Of a stretch of 64,000 nucleotides of DNA, positions 40,415-50,100 are shown piece by piece; position 1 is the first letter of the stretch, and each line of letters opens with the position of its first letter. Under the pieces are notes generated by a model. It was not told the origin of the DNA. It ran no database searches and worked only from the letters and a program-made list of their open reading frames with translations. Position numbers and translations under genes: made by a program. The stretch is from assembly GCF_900174585.1 (NCBI RefSeq), contig NZ_FWPT01000005.1, positions 310,001-374,000 on the forward strand. Reading direction: 5' to 3'. Source of the DNA: Parendozoicomonas haliclonae (lineage in GTDB: Bacteria; Pseudomonadota; Gammaproteobacteria; Pseudomonadales; Endozoicomonadaceae).

Positions 40415-42061
40415 ATGAAAATACTTCCATCCTATGCCGTGGTAGATTCCCTTAAGCAGCACGCCGATCAGGCGTCAGCAGCCACAATCCAATCCTATCA
40501 GGCTGAAACCGGCCGTACCGAAAGGATGGCTACCACTGCAGCAGGACTGACCCTCGACTTCTCCCGCCATCTGATCAGCGAACAGGGTCTGAATGAACTG
40601 ATCAAGCTGGCCGAACAGGCTGGCGTTGAAGCTAAACGCACCGCCATGTTTGCCGGTGAAAAAATTAACAAATCCGAAGGCCGTGCCGTTCTGCACACCG
40701 CGCTGCGCCATATGGGTGACCGTCTGGTCATGGTAGACGGCGAAGACGTTATGCCTGCGGTGCGTGATACCTTGTCCCGTATCTCTTCCCTGTGCGATAC
40801 CGTACATGCCGGTCAGTGGACAGGCTGGAGCGGCAAGCCGGTCAAGCATATCGTCAATATTGGTATCGGTGGCTCCTACCTGGGCATCAAGACTGCACTG
40901 GATGGCCTGCGTCCTTACCAGCGCAAAGATTTGCAGGCCCACTATGTGGTCAATGTCGACCCCGCTGATCTGGCAAAAACCCTCGCTGTTATCGACCCGG
41001 AAACCACACTGTTTATCATCTGTTCCAAATCCTTCACCACGATGGAAACCCGGGTAAATGCGGAAGCTGCCAAGGCCTGGATGCTGGAACAGGGAATGCC
41101 GGAAGCCGACAGTGCCCGTCACTTTATCGCGGTATCCAACAATATCGCCAAAGCCACGGCTTTCGGTATCGCCGAAGAGAATATCCTGCCATTGTGGGAC
41201 TGGGTTGGAGGCCGCTATTCATTGTGGTCTGCCATTGGTGTAATGATTCCGCTAATGACCAGCTTTGCCATCTTCAAACGTCTGCTGATCGGTGCTTTCG
41301 AGATGGACGAGCATTTTCAGAATGCACCACTGGAAGACAATATGCCAGTGATCATGGGCCTTCTGGGTATCTGGTACAGCAACTTCTTTGAGGCCCAGAG
41401 CCACGCCGTACTCAGCTATGCCAGTGATCTTGATGCCTTCCCTGGCCATCTCCAGCAGATGGATATGGAAAGTAACGGTAAGCGCGTCACGGCAGACGGT
41501 CAGCCTGTAGACTGGCAGACCGGCCCGGTTATTTGGGGTGGTGTCGGCACCAATGGTCAGCACGCCTATCACCAGTTGCTGCATCAGGGCACCCGTCTGA
41601 TTCCGGTTGATATTGTTGCCGCACTGGAAAGCCACAACCCGGTTGCTGAGCATCAGGACTGGCTGTTTGCCCACGCCCTGGCTCAGGCTCAGGCCTTGGC
41701 CTACGGCTGTCAGGAGGACCAGATTCGTGCAGAAATGGCCGAGAAGGGCGCCTCACAGGCCGAAATCGATATGCTGGCCCCACAGAAGGTGATTCCAGGC
41801 AACAAGCCGGTTTCGCTGCTAATTATGGACAAGCTCGAACCGGAAACCCTGGGGGCTTTGATTGCCCTGTATGAACACAAGGTCTTTGTTCAGGGTGCCA
41901 TCTGGGAGCTGAACAGCTATGACCAGTTCGGTGTCGAGCTGGGTAAGGTCCTGGGTGATCAGATCTTTGAACAGCTGACCGCCGACAGTGCAGTTAACGA
42001 AGCCGACGCCGGCCTCAATCAGTGGCTGCAGCGTTATCGTCAGAAGCACCATCGCGCCTGA
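40415..42061 (+). CDS. pgi: Glucose-6-phosphate isomerase
   Basis: Interconverts glucose 6-phosphate and fructose 6-phosphate, the step right after PTS glucose uptake. The 548-residue enzyme has the family blocks VNIGIGGSYLGIK, FIICSKSFTTMETR, WDWVGGRYSLWSAIG and the C-terminal AIWELNSYDQFGVELGK. The start at 40415 matches the E. coli length (549) and has GAAG five bases upstream; an ATG one codon earlier and a GTG at 40397 are also in frame. It lies 117 bases after ptsG, probably within the same glucose-use group. A short inverted repeat (42073-42080 with 42091-42098) follows, without a T-run. Confidence 0.96.
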   Translation: MKILPSYAVVDSLKQHADQASAATIQSYQAETGRTERMATTAAGLTLDFSRHLISEQGLNELIKLAEQAGVEAKRTAMFAGEKINKSEGRAVLHTALRHMGDRLVMVDGEDVMPAVRDTLSRISSLCDTVHAGQWTGWSGKPVKHIVNIGIGGSYLGIKTALDGLRPYQRKDLQAHYVVNVDPADLAKTLAVIDPETTLFIICSKSFTTMETRVNAEAAKAWMLEQGMPEADSARHFIAVSNNIAKATAFGIAEENILPLWDWVGGRYSLWSAIGVMIPLMTSFAIFKRLLIGAFEMDEHFQNAPLEDNMPVIMGLLGIWYSNFFEAQSHAVLSYASDLDAFPGHLQQMDMESNGKRVTADGQPVDWQTGPVIWGGVGTNGQHAYHQLLHQGTRLIPVDIVAALESHNPVAEHQDWLFAHALAQAQALAYGCQEDQIRAEMAEKGASQAEIDMLAPQKVIPGNKPVSLLIMDKLEPETLGALIALYEHKVFVQGAIWELNSYDQFGVELGKVLGDQIFEQLTADSAVNEADAGLNQWLQRYRQKHHRA

Positions 42062-42183
42062 TTCCCTTCTTTCCGGTCAGTCAGCTCTGGCTGACCGGGA
42101 GTTGCCTATACTGGTCTTTCCCTGAACTCTGCCTTGCTTTTTGAAATAAGCGTGTGGGCAGTCAGCAAGTGTCAGACCTTTTC

Positions 42184-43359
42184 ATGGAATACCTCACCGA
42201 ATTCAAAAGCTGGATCAGCACCTACGAAAGCTGGATTATCCAGGTCGTAGTTGCTGGCGTCATTACCACTGTTATTCACTTTGGCGCCCGGGTTCTGCTC
42301 GCCCGTCTCGATAAGAAACTCGAAAACAGTCAAAAGCTGTGGGACGAATCGCTGGTCTATGCCATTCGTCTGCCTTTGCAGGTCATTATCTGGCTGGCAG
42401 GTCTTATGTGGATGGCCAATATCGCAGATCTGGAAACCAAGGCCGCCATCTTTCAGGGCGTCAGTCGTCTGCATGAACTGATGGTTATGGGGGTACTGTC
42501 CTGGACCATTATTCGCTTTGTTAACCGTCTGGAAAAACGCTTTCTGGCCATAGGCCCACGGGTCATGCAGTCCAAGGTTGACCCAACCACGGCTATGGCG
42601 ATCAGCAAGCTGGTACGGGTTATTATCTTCTTTGTCACCGGACTGGTGATACTGCAGGCCGCAGGATATAGCCTGTCCGGTGTGCTGGCCTTTGGCGGCG
42701 TTGGTGGCGTTGCCGTCGGCTTTGCTTCCAAGGATCTGCTGGCCAATTTTTTTGGTGGCATGATGATCTCTATGGATCGCCCCTTCAAAGTCGGCGACTG
42801 GATTTCCTCACCGGATAAGCAGATTGAAGGCACAGTGGAATATATTGGCTGGAGGCTGACCCGTATCCGTACCTTTGATAAGCGGCCGCTGTACGTCCCC
42901 AACTCCATGTTTACCAGTATTTCGGTAGAAAACCCGTCCCGTATGCTGAACCGCCGGATCAAGCAGGTGATAGGGCTGCGCTATTGTGATGCCGGTGTTA
43001 TGGGGGAGGTACTGGCTGATATTCGCAGCTATCTGGCCAGCCAGCCGGAAATTGATGATAACCAGCTGTCGATGGTGAATTTTATCTCTTTCGGGGAATC
43101 GACCCTGAACTTCCAGATCTACTGCTTTACCCGTACCTGTGACTGGAGCAAGTACCTGATGGTGCAGGAGGATATCCTGCTGCATATCGTCGAGATTATT
43201 CATAGCCACGGTGCCGATATTGCCTTTCCTACCCGTACTCTCGACCTTCCAGAGGGACTTTTCGGCCAGACAGAACAAGAGCCTGTGCAACGACAGGACT
43301 CCCCACCAGCCCAGCCAGAAGATAGTAATGCCGAAATTCCGGCAGGGCAGGGCGGATAA
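42184..43359 (+). CDS. MscS-family mechanosensitive channel (YnaI-like)
   Basis: A membrane-tension-gated channel that protects against osmotic downshock. The protein (391 residues from ATG 42184; in-frame GTG codons at 42154 and 42169 are alternatives, none with a good ribosome site) has about five transmembrane helices. The pore-lining helix lies near LAFGGVGGVAVGFASKDLL, and the MscS beta domain follows (MDRPFKVGDWI, then TRIRTFDKRPLYVPNSMF), as in the YnaI/YbdG subgroup. The C-terminal tail is Pro/Gln-rich and probably disordered. It stands just upstream of a partner-switching regulatory module, 75 bases away, but a functional link is not shown by the sequence. Confidence 0.92.
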   Translation: MEYLTEFKSWISTYESWIIQVVVAGVITTVIHFGARVLLARLDKKLENSQKLWDESLVYAIRLPLQVIIWLAGLMWMANIADLETKAAIFQGVSRLHELMVMGVLSWTIIRFVNRLEKRFLAIGPRVMQSKVDPTTAMAISKLVRVIIFFVTGLVILQAAGYSLSGVLAFGGVGGVAVGFASKDLLANFFGGMMISMDRPFKVGDWISSPDKQIEGTVEYIGWRLTRIRTFDKRPLYVPNSMFTSISVENPSRMLNRRIKQVIGLRYCDAGVMGEVLADIRSYLASQPEIDDNQLSMVNFISFGESTLNFQIYCFTRTCDWSKYLMVQEDILLHIVEIIHSHGADIAFPTRTLDLPEGLFGQTEQEPVQRQDSPPAQPEDSNAEIPAGQGG

Positions 43360-43434
43360 CTCCCAAAGAGTGCCAGCGGGTTGGCAGGGTGAAATTGCTA
43401 TAACAGAACTAATCCCTTCTACAGATGGCCGGTC

Positions 43435-44631
43435 ATGGATGTACTGATTGTTGAGGATGCCCGGGATCAGCGGCGTCTGCTCTGTAAGGTGGTCGGCAAG
43501 CTGGGCTACCGGGTCCATGAGGCTGAGGACGGCCTGCAGGCTCTGCAGGTTCTGGCAGCGGAGCCTGCGATTCGAGTGGTTATCAGTGACTGGATGATGC
43601 CAAACCTTGATGGTATTGGCTTATGTGAAGCCATCCGCTCCGGCCAGTTTAATCGTTATATCTATTTTATTTTGCTGACTGGCAAGGCCGACAAGGAAGC
43701 CATGGTTGAAGGTCTGTCTGTTGGGGCAGATGATTTCCTTAACAAACCTGTCGATTACCGCGAGCTGGAAGTACGCCTTAAGGGCGGGCAACGGGTAACT
43801 GAGCTCGAACAGGCTTTGGATCAGAAAAACCATCAGTTGAGCAAGGCCCTCGATATCGTACAGCAGGATCTGGCCTCTGCGGCAGAAACCCAGGAACGAC
43901 TGCTGGCTTCACCGGCGACAATTCAGAATATTGGCTTTGACTGGCACTTCAAACCCAGCAAGATCCTGGGCGGCGATATGTTTGGCTACCACGCCGTCGA
44001 TGATGAGCATGTGATGTTCTACCAGCTCGATGTCGCGGGTCACGGTATCCCTTCTGCTTTGTTTTCCTTTGCGATCAATAACTTGCTGATGGATGTTGAT
44101 AGCCCTTCTTCCATAGTCCGTGAACAAACGACCAAGGCACCGTATATCCGGGTACTGCCGCCAGATGAAGTTGTCAGCCGGCTGAATCATCGCTTCCAGA
44201 CCACTGCGGACAACATGCTCTATTTCACCATGAGCTACGGCCTTATCCATTCCCCTAGCGGGCGGGTCCGGCTCTGCCATGCCGGTCACCCACCAACGCT
44301 CTGGTTAAGACCGGGTGAGGGCACAGTGCATCGCCTGGAGTCTGGTGGTGTGCCGGTAGGCATGGTGCCGGGAATGAACTGGCGTACTGAAGAGTTTCAA
44401 TTGCGTCCGGGCGATCGGCTGTTTCTCTACTCCGATGGCCTGACCGAGTGTGAAAACCCGGATGGAGAGATGTTTTCCGAGCAAAGGCTCTGTGCAGCCT
44501 TGCAGGACGCTGGCAGCCAGCCGATGAACACCATGATCAGCCAGGTTTGGAGTGATCTGTGCCAGTGGCGGGGCGGCGAGAGTTTTGATGATGATATGAC
44601 CGGGCTGGTGTTGGAGTATCAGGGAGAGTGA
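43435..44631 (+). CDS. Response regulator with PP2C-type (SpoIIE/RsbU-like) phosphatase domain
   Basis: A 398-residue partner-switch controller. Residues 1-120 form a receiver domain: the acidic pocket near VEDARD, the phospho-acceptor Asp52 in VVISDWMMPNLDG and the conserved Lys in FLNKPVD. A coiled linker about 120-155 leads to a SpoIIE/PP2C phosphatase domain (about 165-395), with GGDMFGYHAV, the metal-binding LDVAGHGIPSALFS and FLYSDGLTEC. When activated by an unseen sensor kinase, it would dephosphorylate the STAS protein encoded next. The design matches HsbR of Pseudomonas and RsbU-type systems. The three genes are almost contiguous, so one operon is clear. Confidence 0.9.
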   Translation: MDVLIVEDARDQRRLLCKVVGKLGYRVHEAEDGLQALQVLAAEPAIRVVISDWMMPNLDGIGLCEAIRSGQFNRYIYFILLTGKADKEAMVEGLSVGADDFLNKPVDYRELEVRLKGGQRVTELEQALDQKNHQLSKALDIVQQDLASAAETQERLLASPATIQNIGFDWHFKPSKILGGDMFGYHAVDDEHVMFYQLDVAGHGIPSALFSFAINNLLMDVDSPSSIVREQTTKAPYIRVLPPDEVVSRLNHRFQTTADNMLYFTMSYGLIHSPSGRVRLCHAGHPPTLWLRPGEGTVHRLESGGVPVGMVPGMNWRTEEFQLRPGDRLFLYSDGLTECENPDGEMFSEQRLCAALQDAGSQPMNTMISQVWSDLCQWRGGESFDDDMTGLVLEYQGE

Positions 44632-44634
44632 AGT

Positions 44635-44973
44635 ATGGGCTTCAGTAATCGTCAGGAAGCGGATAAAACCGTTGTTGAGATAGGAGAGGCGCGGCTGGAT
44701 GCCAGTCAGGCGACTCCTTTTCGGGACTATATGTTTGATTTGATCAATCAGGGACAGACCCAGCTGGTGGTGGATCTGTCACAGGTTAATTTTATGGACA
44801 GCAGTGGCCTTGGCGCCATTGTCTCTGTGCTTAAGCAGCTGGGGGACAAAGGGGCAGTCGAACTCGCCAGTCCGCAAAAGGCGGTCAACGATCTATTTGA
44901 CCTGACCTGTATGGATCAGATTTTCACTATTCACCCGAGTGTGGATCAGGCACTGAGCGGAAAACCCCATTGA
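44635..44973 (+). CDS. STAS-domain anti-sigma factor antagonist (HsbA/RsbV-like)
   Basis: A 112-residue single STAS domain that cycles between phosphorylated and free forms and binds an anti-sigma factor in its free form. The phosphorylation loop FMDSSGLGAI is visible, with the acceptor among Ser56-Ser57. GGGAGAG precedes the ATG, three bases after the stop of the phosphatase gene. It overlaps the following kinase gene by four bases. Its partners are the phosphatase before it and the kinase after it; in Pseudomonas the equivalent HsbA also acts on the flagellar anti-sigma factor FlgM, so motility or biofilm control is a reasonable guess. Confidence 0.9.
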   Translation: MGFSNRQEADKTVVEIGEARLDASQATPFRDYMFDLINQGQTQLVVDLSQVNFMDSSGLGAIVSVLKQLGDKGAVELASPQKAVNDLFDLTCMDQIFTIHPSVDQALSGKPH

Positions 44974-45428
44974 CGGATAAAGCCTCACAGCAGCCCAGCC
45001 AGACCCTGACCCTCAGCATCGACAGCCGGTTGGAAGATACCGTTTTGGTCGCCATGGCTGTTCGCGGTGTATGTGCCATGACGGCCATGAGCCAGAAGGA
45101 ACTCAATCGGATGGAGCTCTGTGTGGTTGAGGTGGTTAACAATGCTATCGAACATGCCTATCAGGGCAGGAGCGGTCATCGTATTGAGGTCGAGCTGATC
45201 TACAGTCCGGAGGAGAATCTGGAAATTGTGGTTTCGGACTATGGCAGTGCCATGCCTGAAGAGGTCAGACCCGAAAACAAGAAAGAACTGGTGGTGCCGG
45301 ATCCCCACAATCCGGACACCTTGCTGGCATCCGGTCGTGGATTGGCCATTGTCGAGAAGCTAATGGATCACATCCATTATCAAAGCCATGAAGGGCGTAA
45401 CTCCTTCCATATGTTCAGGGCACTGTAG
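44970..45428 (+). CDS. Anti-sigma factor serine kinase (RsbW-type HATPase)
   Basis: A 152-residue GHKL-ATPase kinase expected to phosphorylate the STAS antagonist and to bind a sigma or anti-sigma target. The N box ELCVVEVVNNAIEHAY, the G1 box VSDYGSAMP and the G2 box SGRGLAIVEKLMD are present. The start is a TTG at 44970 that overlaps the TGA of the STAS gene, indicating translational coupling. It completes the three-gene partner-switch set. Its end overlaps the convergent csiV gene by 14 bases. The sigma or anti-sigma target is not encoded in the window. Confidence 0.88.
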   Translation: MTDKASQQPSQTLTLSIDSRLEDTVLVAMAVRGVCAMTAMSQKELNRMELCVVEVVNNAIEHAYQGRSGHRIEVELIYSPEENLEIVVSDYGSAMPEEVRPENKKELVVPDPHNPDTLLASGRGLAIVEKLMDHIHYQSHEGRNSFHMFRAL

Positions 45429-46605
45429 ACGGGCTTTGTACCGGTAAAGCCGACTGTGTTTGCAGGGCATTCACTCTAGTCTCACCAGAAATACCTTCAG
45501 CCGATTGTGGTTCAGCAGCAACAGCTTCTACCGGCGGTGCCGGCGTCCATGGTGTTACCTTGATCAGAATACCCGCATCCGGATTATCGATATAAATCAG
45601 CTTGTTCAATTGCACCCGCTGGCTGGCATTGAATGGTCGGTTGGTAAGAAATGCCGGCTTCGGTTCTTCAACGATTGCAACAGACTCAGTGTCCAGAGGC
45701 TGTTCGGCATTAACACTCAAGACCAATGACTCAGTGGCTTCTGTAGAAACAGGGGCCGGAATCATCTGTCCGGTCACCGGATCCATGATCAATGGTTGTG
45801 GCTTGATTGGTTGAGACCGGGCAAGTTCCAACGCTGCCAGCTCTTGAGCCACAAGTTCGGGATCCAGAGTGCTGATCCACAGCTCGGTGTTGATATGCAG
45901 GAACCGGCGCAATGAGAATTCCAGAGTGCCTTCCAATTCATAACTGCGACTGTCCTTGCCGACTGCCAGGCTACGACCACCTTCCACCAGTACTGAAACA
46001 ACATCGCCTTCACGGGTCAGAGGCATACGCCAGCTGCCAGACCAAAGAGGAATGTAGTTACGGGCCCGTTTCAGGGTTTTCATCTCTTTACTCAGCAGAG
46101 ATTGATCCGCTGGCAAGAGAATAAAAGGGTCACGCTCCGGATCAGGTGCTGGCAACTCGACTGCAGGCATCGGCTTTGCCTGAGCTTTAGGTGTAGTAGA
46201 GGCAGCAGAAGCAGTATCAAGAGCTGTAACCGTAGCTTCCGGGATGCTCGCGACTGAAGGATCCACGATAGGCTCAGACAATCCACTCTGCTGGTTTTCA
46301 GCAAGTTCAGCCAGCTTGGTCTGTTTACGTGCTTCCAGAATCTGCTCAACAGTCTGTAACCGCAAAGCGGATTGTGGCTTGGCATGCTCGGTAACGGCCG
46401 GTGTTTTCTCTTTGGTCGCAGACTGACTGTCCTGACTAAAGATCATCACATCAAACTGATACCAGATCTGTTCCGGTGTCTCTTCCTGGCCAGAGGTCTG
46501 CGCCATAACCGCCAGCGGAGTAGCCAGTGAACTGATCAACAGTGCCCGGCCCAAAGCCCTGGCAAAAGGTGCACGTAAAGTCATGCTTTTGGGTTCAAAT
46601 TTCAC
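45415..46605 (-). CDS. csiV: CsiV-like periplasmic protein
   Basis: Probable relative of CsiV, the partner of the lipoprotein activator of peptidoglycan synthase PBP1A/LpoA in Vibrio. The 396-residue protein has an export signal (RALLISSLATPLAVMAQ), the family's opening WYQFDVMIFSQ strand after residue 47, and a C-terminal domain with MPLTREGDVVSVLVEGG and LEFSLRRFLHINTELW. A Pro/Ala/Gln-rich linker about 75-155 is likely disordered. The start could be GTG at 46605 or ATG at 46584; neither has a clear ribosome site. The position next to mfd, reading the same way, is typical for csiV. Confidence 0.75.
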   Translation of the reverse strand: MKFEPKSMTLRAPFARALGRALLISSLATPLAVMAQTSGQEETPEQIWYQFDVMIFSQDSQSATKEKTPAVTEHAKPQSALRLQTVEQILEARKQTKLAELAENQQSGLSEPIVDPSVASIPEATVTALDTASAASTTPKAQAKPMPAVELPAPDPERDPFILLPADQSLLSKEMKTLKRARNYIPLWSGSWRMPLTREGDVVSVLVEGGRSLAVGKDSRSYELEGTLEFSLRRFLHINTELWISTLDPELVAQELAALELARSQPIKPQPLIMDPVTGQMIPAPVSTEATESLVLSVNAEQPLDTESVAIVEEPKPAFLTNRPFNASQRVQLNKLIYIDNPDAGILIKVTPWTPAPPVEAVAAEPQSAEGISGETRVNALQTQSALPVQSPSTVP

Positions 46606-46635
46606 AGTGTTATCACATGTTGTTAGGACCGGCTG

Positions 46636-49600
46636 TTAACGCAGCCGGTCGAACAGATTTTGCGTGATGCTGAAACGTTCCTCAACCTTCTCGGCGCCTT
46701 TGAGCAACTTCAGGGAAGAAGCCCCTTCCATACGCCACAGGTGAGACTGCTGTTGAACCAGCATAACAATCTTCAGCGGATCAATCTCGGTCGCCGGGCC
46801 AAAATCCACGCGCCCACCACCCGAACCGATATCAATCCGTTCAATTCCCAGAGCTTCTGCCTGCTGTCGCAGGGCGGTCTGACGGAACAGTTGCTTCAAT
46901 GGATCCGGCAGCAGACCAAAACGGTCTATCAGCTCGACCTGCAGATCCTTAAGCTGGTCATCGTTGCTGGTGTTGGCAATACGCTTGTAGAACACCAGAC
47001 GGGTATGCACATCAGGGATGTAGTCATCCGGGATCAGTGCCGGTGCGCGCATGTTGATCTCAGTGCCATGGGCCAGCGGCTTATCCAGATTTGGCTCTTT
47101 GCCGGTTTTGATGGACTCTACAGCCCGCTCCATCATCTCCATAAACAGGGTAAAGCCAACATTCTGGATCTGGCCGGATTGTCCTTCGCCCAGCAGTTCA
47201 CCGGCGCCACGAATCTCCAGATCATGGGTCGCCAGAGTAAAGCCGGCTCCAAGATCATGAGCCTGTTCAATGGCTTCGAGACGTTTTTCGGCATCCTTGG
47301 TCATCGTACGTGGAGGCGGCGTCAGCAGGTACGCATAGGCCTGGTGGTGGGAACGTCCGACCCGGCCCCGTAATTGGTGCAGCTGGGCCAGACCGAACTT
47401 GTCAGCCCGGTCGATAATAATGGTGTTGGCGCTTGGGATATCAATACCGGTCTCAATAATGGTGGTGCACACCAGCACATTGTGACGCTTGTGGTAGAAA
47501 TCCTGCATCACCTGTTCCAATTCCCGTTCGCGCATCTGCCCATGTCCCACGGCGACACGGGCTTCCGGAATCATCTCGGTCAGCTCTTCTGCAGTCTTTT
47601 CAATGGTTTTCACTTCATTGTGCAGATAGTAAACCTGACCACCACGCATCAATTCCCGCAGAATTGCTTCCTTGACCAGCAGCTCATCGGTCTGGCGTAC
47701 AAAAGTTTTAACGGAAAGACGTTGTGCAGGAGGCGTCGCGATAATCGACAGATCCCGAATACCGGACATCGACATATTCAGCGTTCGTGGAATAGGCGTC
47801 GCCGTCAGGGTAAGGATATCCACTTCCGAGCGCAGAGATTTCAGCTTGTCCTTATGGCGCACACCAAAGCGGTGTTCCTCATCAATGATCAGCAAACCCA
47901 GTCGATCAAAGACAATATCCGACTGCAGCAGTTTATGGGTGCCGATAATAATATCGATACTGCCACTGGCCAGTTTGTCTTTCATTTCAGTGATTTGCTT
48001 CGCGGACTTGAAGCGGGAAATCACCTCTACATTAATCGGCCAGTCGGCAAAACGATCACGGAAACTTTCAAAGTGCTGCTGAGCGAGCAGGGTAGTTGGC
48101 ACAAGAATGGCCACCTGCTTGCCACCCTGAACAGCCAGGAAAGCTGCGCGCATGGCCACTTCGGTCTTACCAAAGCCCACATCACCACACACCAGACGAT
48201 CCATTGGCCGTGGTGAGGTCATATCGGCCACTACGGCATTGATGGCTGATTGCTGGTCAGGCGTGGTTTCAAACGGGAAACCCGCTGCAAAGGTATCGTA
48301 GTCAGAGTCTGGTGATGGGAAGGCAAAGCCGGTACGGGCTTCACGGCGGGCATAGATATCCAGCAACTCTGCTGCACTGTCCCGGGCCTTCTCTGCCGCC
48401 TTACGGCGGGCTTTGGTCCATTGCTCGCTACCCAAACGACTCATCGGCGCCAGGGCATCATCGGCACCGGTATAACGGGCGATGAGATGCAAAGAGCTGA
48501 CCGGCACATACAGCTTGGCCTCATCAGCATATTCCAGCTGCAGAAACTCCTGAGTCTGGCCATCTACTTCCAGGGTGATCAAACCCTTGTAACGTCCAAT
48601 ACCATGATCGATATGAACTACCGGTGCATCTTCCCGTAACTCACTAAGGTTACGGATCATCTGTTCGCCGGCATCCTCGGTGGTTTTCCGGCGCCGACGC
48701 TGCATGACCTGGCCACCGAGAATCTGGCTCTCGGTAATCAGGGCTATGCCAATATCATCCTGGGCGAGGATCAGGGGCTGATCGATGGGAGCAACCGTCA
48801 TGCCGATAGGTACAGAGCCCTGCACAAAGCTTTGCCAGCTATCGACCACTTCCGGGCGAATACCGCTCTTACCCAGCAGTTCCAGCAGGTTTTCACGGCG
48901 ACCGGCGGATTCCGCAGTAAACAGAATCCGGTTATTACCATGGAGGAATTCAATCAACTTTTGCAGCGGCTGTTCTTTACGAGGCTCTGCAGCCACATCC
49001 GGTAACACGGCGGTGGCCAGATTCAGGCGACCGACTTTCTCCGGTTGATCCTCGGTGGTGAGGGTAATACGCGGATGATCCAATAACTTGGAGAACAACT
49101 CATCGGTATTGAGAAACACCCGGGCAGGAGAGAGCAGGGGACGCTCGGGATTAACCCGGTGGCTCTCATAACGACTGTTGGCCTCATCCAGAAACTGGCT
49201 CACCGATGCCTGCAGCTCTCCAATGGCCACAACCAGAGTGTTGTTTGGCAGGTGATCAAATAAAGATTCAGTCTCGAAGAACAGCCCCAGGAAATATTCT
49301 ATCCCCGGCGATGCCAGCCCCTGGCCAATATCCACATACATCGGGCAGGCGCGGTAATCGACATCGAAAGCATCTCGGTACTGGGATCGGAAGTGATCCC
49401 GGCCCTTTTTATCCATCGGGAATTCATGGGCCGGCAACAGCTGGATACTGTTGATATCGGTCAGCGAACGCTGGGTGTCCGGATCAAAGGTCCGCAGGGT
49501 ATCGACTTCATCATCAAACAGGTCGATACGGTAGGGCGTTTCGCTGCCCATCGGGAAGATATCCAGCAGCGAGCCTCGCAGTGCATATTCGCCATGGCTT

Positions 49601-50094
49601 AACACGGTATCAACACAGGTATAACCGGCCGCTTCCAGATCAAGACGATACTGCTCACGATCAAGGGTATCGCCCTTGCGAATCACCAGGCTGTTGCCCT
49701 GCAGCCAGCTCCTCGGAGCAATGCGGTGCAGCAGGGTGGTGACCGGCACAATCAACACCGCCTGACGGGTCGATGGTAAACGATAAAGGGTCTTTAACCG
49801 TCGGGAGACAATATCCCGGTGAGGAGAAAAGGTATCGTAGGGCAGGGTTTCCCAATCAGGAAACTGCAGCAGTTCAATAGCGTCGTGGGACGCTTGATCA
49901 TTCAGCCCCAGGAAAAAACGCAGTTCCCGTTGCAGGCGTTCAGCCTGTTCGGTATCGGGGGCAATCACCAGTGTCAGGCCGCTGTGCTGGCCGGCAATAT
50001 CAGCAATGGCACTGGCACCGGCAGAACCTGTAGCCCGGCCCCATTGGCGCCGGTCACCGGCTCTGCTTGGCAGGTCGAAGTCTGTCAGGGACAT
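46636..50094 (-). CDS. mfd: Transcription-repair coupling factor Mfd
   Basis: A superfamily 2 translocase that displaces stalled RNA polymerase and recruits UvrA to DNA damage. The ~1152 residues match the family (1148 in E. coli). Visible parts in order: the UvrB-like damage-recognition module with LLQFPDWETLPYD, the RNA-polymerase interaction domain around VHIDHGIGRYKGL, the translocase Walker A VCGDVGFGKTEVA, the DEEH box in LLIIDEEHRFGVRH, TLTATPIPRT and GRVGRSHHQAYAYLL, and the C-terminal TRCF domain. ATG at 50094 is taken because AGG lies six bases before it; an in-frame ATG at 50100 is the alternative. The next gene on the other side, gap, is divergent. Confidence 0.96.
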   Translation of the reverse strand: MSLTDFDLPSRAGDRRQWGRATGSAGASAIADIAGQHSGLTLVIAPDTEQAERLQRELRFFLGLNDQASHDAIELLQFPDWETLPYDTFSPHRDIVSRRLKTLYRLPSTRQAVLIVPVTTLLHRIAPRSWLQGNSLVIRKGDTLDREQYRLDLEAAGYTCVDTVLSHGEYALRGSLLDIFPMGSETPYRIDLFDDEVDTLRTFDPDTQRSLTDINSIQLLPAHEFPMDKKGRDHFRSQYRDAFDVDYRACPMYVDIGQGLASPGIEYFLGLFFETESLFDHLPNNTLVVAIGELQASVSQFLDEANSRYESHRVNPERPLLSPARVFLNTDELFSKLLDHPRITLTTEDQPEKVGRLNLATAVLPDVAAEPRKEQPLQKLIEFLHGNNRILFTAESAGRRENLLELLGKSGIRPEVVDSWQSFVQGSVPIGMTVAPIDQPLILAQDDIGIALITESQILGGQVMQRRRRKTTEDAGEQMIRNLSELREDAPVVHIDHGIGRYKGLITLEVDGQTQEFLQLEYADEAKLYVPVSSLHLIARYTGADDALAPMSRLGSEQWTKARRKAAEKARDSAAELLDIYARREARTGFAFPSPDSDYDTFAAGFPFETTPDQQSAINAVVADMTSPRPMDRLVCGDVGFGKTEVAMRAAFLAVQGGKQVAILVPTTLLAQQHFESFRDRFADWPINVEVISRFKSAKQITEMKDKLASGSIDIIIGTHKLLQSDIVFDRLGLLIIDEEHRFGVRHKDKLKSLRSEVDILTLTATPIPRTLNMSMSGIRDLSIIATPPAQRLSVKTFVRQTDELLVKEAILRELMRGGQVYYLHNEVKTIEKTAEELTEMIPEARVAVGHGQMRERELEQVMQDFYHKRHNVLVCTTIIETGIDIPSANTIIIDRADKFGLAQLHQLRGRVGRSHHQAYAYLLTPPPRTMTKDAEKRLEAIEQAHDLGAGFTLATHDLEIRGAGELLGEGQSGQIQNVGFTLFMEMMERAVESIKTGKEPNLDKPLAHGTEINMRAPALIPDDYIPDVHTRLVFYKRIANTSNDDQLKDLQVELIDRFGLLPDPLKQLFRQTALRQQAEALGIERIDIGSGGGRVDFGPATEIDPLKIVMLVQQQSHLWRMEGASSLKLLKGAEKVEERFSITQNLFDRLR

Positions 50095-50100
50095 GTACAT

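Noticed and set aside
42073-42098. Inverted repeat CCGGTCAG/CTGACCGG after pgi as a terminator
   Set aside because: The stem is only eight bases with a ten-base loop and no T-run; too weak to list as a terminator.
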